Below, piece by piece: positions 1-5,334 of a stretch of DNA of 5,334 bases. The notes under the pieces were generated by a model that did not search any database, was not told where the DNA came from, and saw only the letters and a program-made list of their open reading frames with translations. A program made the translations under genes and the position numbers. Source of the DNA: Bacteroidota bacterium. Lineage in GTDB: Bacteria; Bacteroidota; Bacteroidia; NS11-12g; UBA9320. The stretch lies in assembly GCA_024638525.1 (NCBI GenBank), contig JAHEKB010000173.1:1-5334 (forward strand). The letters run 5' to 3'. Numbering within the stretch: the first letter of the stretch is position 1; every line of letters starts with the position of its first letter.

Positions 1-1323
1 AAGCTTGCTTTGCTCTTCAAAACGCTCTCTCTGGTCTATGGGGTCGTTTAACTCACTATAGCAATTTGCTAGCTCTTTGCCGTTGATTATCAGTTCAAAA
101 CGCTCGGTCAATTCTGGATTGTCTCTGTGTTTTTTGGTCAGAGGACTCATAATTACAGGATAATCCATAATAAAGGTTGGCTGCACCAAATGATGTTCTA
201 CTTTTTCTCCAAAAATTTCATCGATTAGCTTGCCTTTGCCCATGCTGTCATCAATTTCTATATGGAAAGACTTGGCCGTTTTTCTCAATTCATCTTCGTC
301 CATCTGGCTCACATCTACTCCCGCATACTTTTCAATGGCGCCAAACAAGCTTATTCGCTCAAAAGGTTTGCCAAAATCAATGCTTTTATCTGCATATTGA
401 ACCTGAGCCGTGCCGTTAACATCCATGGCAATTTTCCTAAGCATTTCTTCGGTTAGGTCCATCATCCACTGATAGTCTTTATAGGCCACATACAATTCCA
501 TTTGGGTGAATTCCGGATTGTGAGTTCTGTCCATGCCTTCATTCCTAAAGTCCTTGGCAAACTCAAAAACACCTTCGTAACCCCCAACAATGAGTCGTTT
601 TAGGTATAATTCATTGGCAATTCTTAGATAGAGCGGTATGTCTAATGCATTGTGGTGGGTGGCAAAAGGCTTAGCAGTTGCACCACCTGGTATGCTTTGC
701 AAAATGGGAGTCTCTACTTCTAGGTATCCCTTCTGATTTAGAAAATCCCGCATAGAAGCAATGGCCTTGCTCCTTTTAATAAAGGTTTGTCTGTGCTTGG
801 GATTTACAATTAAATCCACGTAACGCTTTCTATAACGCTGTTCTGGATCTGTAAAGGCATCGAATATTTTGCCATCTACCTCTTTGGGCATTGGCAGTGG
901 ACTCAAAGACTTTGAAAGCAGCTTGAGTTCTTTTACGTGAATAGAGGTTTCTCCCGTTTGTGTTTTAAACAGGAAGCCCTTTACTCCAATGATGTCGCCA
1001 ATGTCCAACAGTTTTTTAAAAACCGTATTGTACATGGTCTTGTCTTCATCGGGGCAGATTTCATCGCGATTAACATAAATCTGTATGCTGCCCTTCTCGT
1101 CATGCAATTGTGCAAAACTGGCTTTCCCCATAATGCGCTTTCTCATGAGTCTGCCGGCAAAAGACAGTTCGCTCACTTCTTCCCCCTCTTCAAACTTTTG
1201 CTTTAGTTCCAGACTGCTAAATTCTTTGGGAAATAAAGCGGCTGGGTAGGCATCTATGCCCAATTCTTCTAAAGCCTTTAAGGCTTCTCGCCTTTGAATT
1301 TGTTGCTCGTTAAGCTCCATCAT
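1..1323 (-). CDS. lysS: Lysyl-tRNA synthetase, class II (C-terminus cut by window edge)
   Basis: This cytoplasmic enzyme charges tRNA-Lys with lysine using ATP. The window holds 441 codons, read leftward. Residues about 52-138 form the OB-fold anticodon-binding domain (FAGRLMRKRIMGKASFAQL, then IQIYVNRD). The class II catalytic core follows: a motif 1 region at about 188-206 (FLNQKGYLEVETP), the stretch IPGGATAKPF at 211-220, and motif 2 at 259-277 (FRNEGMDRTHNPEFTQMEL). SELNDPIDQRERF at 423-435 aligns with the same stretch shortly before motif 3 in E. coli LysS, so motif 3 and the rest of the C-terminus lie beyond base 1. There are two tandem ATG codons, at 1323-1321 and 1320-1318; I chose the outer one, but either could serve. 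An in-frame stop at 1371-1369 limits extension, and no Shine-Dalgarno sequence is visible. No frameshift is seen. It is divergent from the secreted-protein genes and probably functionally unrelated to them. Confidence 0.97.
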   Translation of the reverse strand, partial: MMELNEQQIQRREALKALEELGIDAYPAALFPKEFSSLELKQKFEEGEEVSELSFAGRLMRKRIMGKASFAQLHDEKGSIQIYVNRDEICPDEDKTMYNTVFKKLLDIGDIIGVKGFLFKTQTGETSIHVKELKLLSKSLSPLPMPKEVDGKIFDAFTDPEQRYRKRYVDLIVNPKHRQTFIKRSKAIASMRDFLNQKGYLEVETPILQSIPGGATAKPFATHHNALDIPLYLRIANELYLKRLIVGGYEGVFEFAKDFRNEGMDRTHNPEFTQMELYVAYKDYQWMMDLTEEMLRKIAMDVNGTAQVQYADKSIDFGKPFERISLFGAIEKYAGVDVSQMDEDELRKTAKSFHIEIDDSMGKGKLIDEIFGEKVEHHLVQPTFIMDYPVIMSPLTKKHRDNPELTERFELIINGKELANCYSELNDPIDQRERFEEQSKL

Positions 1324-1333
1324 TAAATTTCCG

Positions 1334-1341
1334 CGAATATA
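1334..1341 (-). promoter_or_regulatory. Weak -7 promoter element candidate for lysS
   Basis: Read on the minus strand, this is TATATTCG, one mismatch from the Bacteroidota -7 consensus TAnnTTTG. It ends 10 bases before the outer lysS ATG, which would give a leader of only a few bases. I see no TTG-type -33 element at the expected 19-21 base spacing, so the call rests on the -7 box and its position alone. lysS could equally be transcribed from a promoter I do not recognise. Confidence 0.25.
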
Positions 1342-1408
1342 AAACCCCACTACCGGATATCTTAGCGCTCAGGCCCTAAGCTTTATGAGCAACTAATTAC
1401 AGAGCTCA

Positions 1409-1441
1409 ATTGTCTTATAGTGTACAGTACAACTATCTTTG
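1409..1441 (+). promoter_or_regulatory. Bacteroidota-type promoter for the secreted-protein operon
   Basis: TATCTTTG at 1434-1441 is a perfect match to the -7 consensus TAnnTTTG used by the primary sigma factor of Bacteroidota. TTG at 1410-1412 (ATTG from 1409) fits the -33 element, with 21 bases between the two, inside the known 19-21 base range. Transcription would start a few bases after 1441, roughly 1444-1449. That is downstream of the GTG at 1420, the first start of the longest reading frame, and just upstream of TTG at 1453. The promoter therefore argues for the later start and a nearly leaderless mRNA. It probably drives both plus-strand genes. Confidence 0.7.
1418..1435. repeat. Small inverted repeat in the promoter spacer, possible operator
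   Basis: TGTAC (1421-1425) and GTACA (1427-1431) are perfect inverted arms around a single A at 1426. TAGT (1418-1421) and ACTA (1432-1435) extend the symmetry with a one-base offset. The element lies between the -33 and -7 boxes and touches the -7 box, where a bound repressor would block RNA polymerase. The symmetry is seen directly. An operator role is inference, and an 11-base palindrome can arise by chance. No regulator gene is in view. Confidence 0.35.
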
Positions 1442-1452
1442 CTTACACACCT

Positions 1453-4400
1453 TTGAAGACTTGGATCACATTAATCATCTTGCTGTCTTTCAGCATTTGT
1501 CATGCTCAAGAACCTGAGGTCGATTCTAGAAATCTCGAATTTGTTGCAAATCACGGGCAATGGCATCCCGCTGTTAGGTACCAGAGTAGATTGCTAAATG
1601 GAATGTTCTACCTGCGTCAGGACGGATTCACCTATGATCTGATGGACATCGATATTTATCTAAAAGCACAGGAATATCGCCATGATCATCCAAGAAGCCG
1701 AAACAATCCCTATAGTCTCAAGAAACACGCAGTTGAAATACAATTTCTAGGTTTAACCACTTCGAGTAGGATTGAGGAAAAAAATGTTCAAGCTTATTAC
1801 TACAACTATTTCTTAGGCAATGACCGATCCAGATGGGTGAGCGGTATTCACCCGACAAAAGCATTGATCTATCACAACATATATTCCGGCGTTGACCTGC
1901 GTATCCAAGCGGGGGATGAACTCAAGTATGAATGGGTAATCAGCGGTAACCAATTGCAACAGGTAAAGGAAATCGCAAGTGTAATCAGGGGTGCTGATTC
2001 GCTCAAATTAGATGAAGGTAATTTGCTAATCCACACCTCTGTGGGTACCATTAAAGAAGCAAAACCATATTCATACCAAATACTGAATGGTCAAAGGTTC
2101 CCAGTGGATATTCGCTACCAGTTGCGGGGCGACACCCTCAGCTACCAAATCTATTCGGAGCTCGTCGATGGCATCGAACTGGTTATTGATCCACAATTGA
2201 TTTTTTCGACCTATTCAGGCTCCGTAGGAGACAATTTTGGTTATACAGCAACTTATGACTCCAAGGGTAGCTTATATGCAGGGGGGATAGTAGACGGCAG
2301 AGGTCCATATCCAGTTACCCCTGGTGCCTATGATACGGTATTTCATGATGGCGTTGGTAGGTCTCCGGTAAATTTGGCCTGTGATATCTCCATTTCAAAA
2401 TACAATTCCAATGGCGACCAATTGCTCTGGGCAACGTATTTGGGAGGTGTTGATGATGAATATCCGCACAGTTTAGTTGTTGACCGCGACGACCAACTTT
2501 TATTATTGGGCACAACTCATTCCGACAGCTTTCCGGTTACTTCAGGTGCATATGACACCACATACAATGGACGGTTTGACATCGTAGTTTCAAAATTTTC
2601 AGAAGACGGCCAGGAATTACTCGCCTCCACCTATGTAGGCGGTGAAGATGACGATGGTTTGGTATCTGCAAACTCCCCCTTGGCACATAATTACGCTGAT
2701 GATTTCAGAGGTGATATTATCCCCGATGACGACTTTAACGTTTTTGTAGCATCAAATACCAAATCCGATAATCTAGTCACCGTCTCACCCACACAACCAA
2801 ATCTAAAAGGGGTTCAAGATGCCTTCATATTTGAGCTCAATCCGGATTTGTCAGAAATGAATTGGGCAACCTATTTAGGGGGTGGAAATCTCGATGCATC
2901 CTACAGTATAAAACTCGATCTCCAGGACAACATTTATGTGGGAGGGGGATCCAATAGTGACAATATTGCCGCCATAGATACGGCATACCAAATGAACAGG
3001 GCTGGTTCAGTTGACGGCTATATAGCTGTCTTTGACAAAGAAAGTAAAGCTTTAAAGGGGTTTAGCTATTACGGCACGCCAGCTTATGATCAAATCTACT
3101 TTATAGATTTGGACAGAAAGGGTTTTGTCTATGCCACTGGGCAAACCGAAGGCAGTATAAATAAAGTTGGCGCTGCCTATGGTGAAGACGACAAAGGCCA
3201 GTTCATATTTAAAATAGACACCAGCCTTTTGAATCTTCAATGGCAAACCACGTTTGGGAATACAGATAACAAAATAAATCTGGCTCCCAGTGCATTTTTA
3301 GTAGATGTCTGTGAGCACATCTACTTCTCTGGATGGGGATCAGATATTGCACCTTCCCTTCCGCACCCAGGCAGCACAAACAATATGGAAACTACCAACG
3401 ATGCAGAACAGAGGGAAACCGACAATAATGACTTTTACATTTTAGTGCTGGATAAGGATGCTTCTGGTCTGCTTTATGCCACATATTTTGGAGGAGACTC
3501 TACTGCAGACCACGTAGATGGTGGAACAAGTAGATTTGACAAGAAAGGAGTGATCTATCAATCTGTTTGTTCAAGCTGTCCAGGGTATAACTCTATTGCA
3601 GTTAATACTAAGGAAATCAACGACTTTCCAGTTAGTGCCGGTGCAGCTTTTACCTATAATTCAAGTGTGCGGTGTAGCAATGCCTCATTTAAGATTGACC
3701 TGCAGATTAAGACTGCCGTAGTCGCAGATTTTACTGCCAGTCCCGTTATTGGTTGCACTCCACTACAGGTAGATTTTGAAAACAAGAGTGTCTTAGGCAA
3801 TGAATGGCTTTGGGATTTTGGAGATAACAGTACTTCGACAGCCATTAATCCAAGCCATACCTATTCAGAACCAGGCCTTTATGAGGTTACACTAACTGTC
3901 ATTGACTCCAATACATGCAATATTTCAGATGTTTATAAAAGAAGGATATTGGTGATTGACAAGGGCTTAGCGAAATTTGAATTAGACTACAATGCCTGTT
4001 TGGACAAACTGACCATAGAAAACCAATCCGAGGGAGCGCTCGAGTATTTATGGGACTTTGGAGATAGCAGCACAAGTGTGGAAGAGGATCCCAATCATTT
4101 TTATGAAAAAAACGGGAATTATACGATAAGACTCATAGTAAATCCCAATAGCTTTTGTGCCGATACTTTTGATCAAGAAATCCAGGTAGAAAAGCTTGGA
4201 AATCAAGACTTTACTCTTTATAACGTATTCACACCAAACTTTGATGGCGACAATGACTGTTTCCAATTTGATGGCTTAAGCACTTTTTGCAAAGGAATTA
4301 GGTGGAAAGTCTACAATAGATGGGGTGAATTGGTCTTTGAAACCAGTGACCCCAACGAATGTTGGAATGGTGAAGTGCATAATTTCGGCCCGGACCTTCC

Positions 4401-4491
4401 CGGTGGAACTTACTATTACATTCTTGATTTAGATCCAAATTCCCTATCTTCGCAAGACCTGATTTCAGGTACTATTACGTTGATAAGATAG
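1453..4491 (+). CDS. Secreted SBBP-propeller / PKD protein with T9SS type B C-terminal sorting domain
   Basis: This is probably a Sec-exported T9SS cargo of 1012 residues. From TTG at 1453 it begins MKTWITLI, a typical signal peptide (cleavage near HA|Q, residues 18/19). Residues about 33-246 (NHGQWHP to VIDPQ) resemble the domain that precedes SBBP repeats (DUF7948-like). Next come seven repeat anchors such as WATYLGG, probably one seven-bladed beta-propeller. Two PKD domains follow, with WDFGD at residues 787-791 and 867-871. The C-terminus (about 923-1012: FTPNFDGDND, YNRWGELVFE, LPGGTYYYI, SGTITLIR) matches the gliding-motility-associated / T9SS type B domain. The longest frame opens at GTG 1420, 11 codons upstream, but the promoter -7 box lies inside that extension; the next in-frame ATG, near 1600, would remove the signal peptide. 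No enzyme motif is seen, so adhesion or ligand binding is only inferred. The downstream gene begins 6 bases after the stop. Confidence 0.9.
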   Translation: MKTWITLIILLSFSICHAQEPEVDSRNLEFVANHGQWHPAVRYQSRLLNGMFYLRQDGFTYDLMDIDIYLKAQEYRHDHPRSRNNPYSLKKHAVEIQFLGLTTSSRIEEKNVQAYYYNYFLGNDRSRWVSGIHPTKALIYHNIYSGVDLRIQAGDELKYEWVISGNQLQQVKEIASVIRGADSLKLDEGNLLIHTSVGTIKEAKPYSYQILNGQRFPVDIRYQLRGDTLSYQIYSELVDGIELVIDPQLIFSTYSGSVGDNFGYTATYDSKGSLYAGGIVDGRGPYPVTPGAYDTVFHDGVGRSPVNLACDISISKYNSNGDQLLWATYLGGVDDEYPHSLVVDRDDQLLLLGTTHSDSFPVTSGAYDTTYNGRFDIVVSKFSEDGQELLASTYVGGEDDDGLVSANSPLAHNYADDFRGDIIPDDDFNVFVASNTKSDNLVTVSPTQPNLKGVQDAFIFELNPDLSEMNWATYLGGGNLDASYSIKLDLQDNIYVGGGSNSDNIAAIDTAYQMNRAGSVDGYIAVFDKESKALKGFSYYGTPAYDQIYFIDLDRKGFVYATGQTEGSINKVGAAYGEDDKGQFIFKIDTSLLNLQWQTTFGNTDNKINLAPSAFLVDVCEHIYFSGWGSDIAPSLPHPGSTNNMETTNDAEQRETDNNDFYILVLDKDASGLLYATYFGGDSTADHVDGGTSRFDKKGVIYQSVCSSCPGYNSIAVNTKEINDFPVSAGAAFTYNSSVRCSNASFKIDLQIKTAVVADFTASPVIGCTPLQVDFENKSVLGNEWLWDFGDNSTSTAINPSHTYSEPGLYEVTLTVIDSNTCNISDVYKRRILVIDKGLAKFELDYNACLDKLTIENQSEGALEYLWDFGDSSTSVEEDPNHFYEKNGNYTIRLIVNPNSFCADTFDQEIQVEKLGNQDFTLYNVFTPNFDGDNDCFQFDGLSTFCKGIRWKVYNRWGELVFETSDPNECWNGEVHNFGPDLPGGTYYYILDLDPNSLSSQDLISGTITLIR
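2197..3717 (+). repeat. Seven degenerate SBBP repeats, likely a seven-bladed beta-propeller
   Basis: This protein-level repeat lies within the secreted protein. Anchor motifs of the form [ST]T[YF]xG have their conserved Thr or Ser codon at 2209 (FSTYSG), 2434 (WATYLGG), 2629 (ASTYVGG), 2869 (WATYLGG), 3064 (GFSYYG), 3250 (QTTFG) and 3481 (YATYFGG). The spacings are 75, 65, 80, 65, 62 and 77 residues. Between anchors come strand-like segments such as DLQDNIYVGG and DRKGFVYATG, and FPVTxGAYDT occurs in the second and, in modified form, first repeat. The last repeats carry GWG (3331-3339) and HVDGGTSRFDKKG (3511-3549), which I recall as conserved in Bacteroidota relatives. Seven blades is inferred from the anchor count. 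Confidence 0.7.
3718..4200 (+). repeat. Tandem PKD domains
   Basis: Two Ig-like PKD domains of about 80 residues each lie between the propeller and the sorting domain. Each has WDFGD, with the Trp codon at 3811 and at 4051, exactly 80 codons apart. Each then has NPSHTY or DPNHFY and a GxYxVxL-like strand (GLYEVTLTV, GNYTIRLIV). Each also has a cysteine near its start and another 53-54 residues later: residues 768 and 822, then 849 and 902. This suggests one disulfide per domain in the oxidising exterior. PKD domains commonly act as spacers in secreted proteins. Confidence 0.9.
4201..4488 (+). other. T9SS type B (gliding-motility-associated) C-terminal domain
   Basis: This is the last 96 residues of the secreted protein. 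FTPNFDGDND, YNRWGELVFE, CWNGE, LPGGTYYYI and the terminal SGTITLIR follow the order of the CHU_C / TIGR04131 family, which directs cargo across the outer membrane through the type IX secretion system. Cysteines at residues 936, 946 and 970 set it apart from the many versions without cysteine. The domain runs to the stop codon, so the sorting signal is complete. Confidence 0.92.
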
Positions 4492-4493
4492 GA
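4490..4493 (+). promoter_or_regulatory. Shine-Dalgarno-like AGGA overlapping the upstream stop codon
   Basis: AGGA at 4490-4493 shares its first two bases with the TAG stop of the secreted-protein gene (4489-4491) and lies 4 bases before ATG 4498. That spacing is short, and Bacteroidota often do without this signal, so its use is uncertain. The arrangement fits translational coupling, in which ribosomes ending the first gene restart on the second. Confidence 0.35.
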
Positions 4494-4497
4494 TACG

Positions 4498-5334
4498 ATG
4501 AAAAAACTACTTGCTACATCACCATTATGGTTTCTTTTTATGCTCTTTTTTTCGGCTTGTAATCAGCCCAAAGAACAGCTGGAGAAACATTCGAAAATTT
4601 ACGATAAAAAAACCCGAGCAGATCTTGCTCTGGAACACAATTATATGATGATACGGGATCCTGAAACTTTAGAAGTCCCGCGTCAAGAATTGTGGCTTGC
4701 AACAGAAGAACTGAAGAAATCCCAGAGAAAAAAGGATAAGGCTGCCATTTCCAATATTTCATGGACAGAAAGGGGGCCAAACAACGTAGGTGGAAGGACT
4801 AGAGCGCTGATGTTCGACCCAAACGACATAAACGGAACAAGAGTATTCGCCGGAAGTGTCGCAGGCGGTTTATGGGTATGCGATGATATTTACACCACCA
4901 TACCCACTTGGACAGCTGTAGATGACTTCCTTGACAACCTTGCAATAACAAGTATTGCATACGATCCCCAATATCCAGATACCATGTATATGGGAACCGG
5001 TGAGGGCTTTTACAACGCCGATGCGGTGAGAGGTGATGGTATTTTTTACAGCACCGATGGAGGTGTCAACTGGACCCAGTTAAGCAGCAGTACGTCATAT
5101 ACACACATTCAGAAAATAGTGGTGGATAGTGCTGGTAACATTTATGCAGCAACGCGTGGATCAGGAATAATTAAATCGAGTAATTCTGGCTCTACTTGGT
5201 CTTCGGTACTCAACTCATCTGGGTCATCCAGTACAAACCGAGCTGCAGACATAGAAATAGCCAGAAATGGTGACATTTATGCCGCCATGGGAATATTTTC
5301 TACTGACGGTGTCTATAAAAGCACGGACGGTGGA
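4498..5334 (+). CDS. Probable lipoprotein with BNR / VPS10-like beta-propeller (3' end outside window)
   Basis: The first 279 codons are present and open to the right edge. ATG 4498 gives MKKLLATS, a hydrophobic segment (residues 10-18) and FFSAC at 17-21, a lipobox-like end with Cys21 as the acylated residue. Residues 22-88 are charged and probably a linker or helix. Then WTERGPNNVGGRTRAL (89-104), a DP at 107-108 and AGSVAGGLW (118-126) open a propeller of the type found in many Bacteroidota surface proteins annotated as sortilin/VPS10 or glycosyl-hydrolase BNR repeat proteins. Asp-box motifs SxDxGxxW follow: STDGGVNW at 185-192, a variant SSNSGSTW at 227-234, and STDGG at 275-279, cut by the edge. 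Such folds bind proteins or glycans, and some are hydrolases; no catalytic residue can be assigned here. It lies 6 bases after the secreted-protein gene and is probably cotranscribed. Whether it ends in a T9SS domain cannot be seen. Confidence 0.88.
   Translation, partial: MKKLLATSPLWFLFMLFFSACNQPKEQLEKHSKIYDKKTRADLALEHNYMMIRDPETLEVPRQELWLATEELKKSQRKKDKAAISNISWTERGPNNVGGRTRALMFDPNDINGTRVFAGSVAGGLWVCDDIYTTIPTWTAVDDFLDNLAITSIAYDPQYPDTMYMGTGEGFYNADAVRGDGIFYSTDGGVNWTQLSSSTSYTHIQKIVVDSAGNIYAATRGSGIIKSSNSGSTWSSVLNSSGSSSTNRAADIEIARNGDIYAAMGIFSTDGVYKSTDGG

Noticed and set aside
1..6. Window opens exactly on a HindIII site (AAGCTT)
   Set aside because: The site also occurs elsewhere in the window. 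It could reflect a clone end or coincidence and says nothing about biology.
177..1206. Plus-strand open frames at 177-419, 262-456 and 937-1206
   Set aside because: All lie antisense within lysS, whose translation matches LysS throughout. Their predicted proteins have no domain or recognisable start signal.
1361..1380. Inverted repeat CTTAG / CTAAG with a 10-base loop in the intergenic region
   Set aside because: The 5-base stem has a long loop, no GC-rich core and no T-run. It is not a terminator or a recognisable riboswitch, and chance is the simplest explanation.
2315..4780. Minus-strand open frames at 2315-2515, 3052-3246, 3654-3845, 4048-4266 and 4538-4780
   Set aside because: They are short frames antisense to the two well-supported plus-strand genes, with no domain features of their own.
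4498..5334. Sialidase function for the BNR-repeat protein
   Set aside because: Asp-box motifs occur in many non-enzymatic propellers, and no sialidase catalytic arginines or RIP-type motif can be identified in the visible part.

Overview
The window looks like chromosomal DNA from a member of the Bacteroidota. Four things point there: a cargo protein with a gliding-motility / type IX secretion (T9SS) type B C-terminal domain, SBBP and PKD repeats, a promoter with the Bacteroidota-type TAnnTTTG -7 element, and start regions with little Shine-Dalgarno signal. I cannot place it below phylum. There is no sign of a phage, transposon, CRISPR array or RNA gene.

Layout. (1) Bases 1-1323, minus strand: most of lysS, a class II lysyl-tRNA synthetase, whose C-terminus is cut off by the left edge. 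(2) Bases 1324-1452: a 129-base divergent intergenic region. It holds a good promoter for the rightward genes (TTG at 1410-1412, TATCTTTG at 1434-1441), a small palindrome inside that promoter's spacer, and a much weaker promoter candidate for lysS. (3) Bases 1453-4491, plus strand: a secreted protein of about 1012 residues. Its parts are a signal peptide, an N-terminal domain of the kind that precedes SBBP repeats, seven propeller-like repeat anchors, two PKD domains and a T9SS type B sorting domain. (4) From 4498 to the right edge, 6 bases after the previous stop: the first 279 codons of a probable lipoprotein with a BNR / VPS10-like beta-propeller.

The two plus-strand genes appear to form an operon of cell-surface or secreted beta-propeller proteins, divergent from the housekeeping lysS. 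I infer that the first product is exported by Sec, carried across the outer membrane by the T9SS and kept at or released from the surface. The second is probably lipid-anchored. Their ligand or substrate cannot be read from the sequence. The points most worth following are the start codon of the large gene (its promoter lies inside the longest reading frame), the palindrome in the promoter spacer, the cysteine-bearing form of the sorting domain, and the pairing of two different propeller families in one operon.
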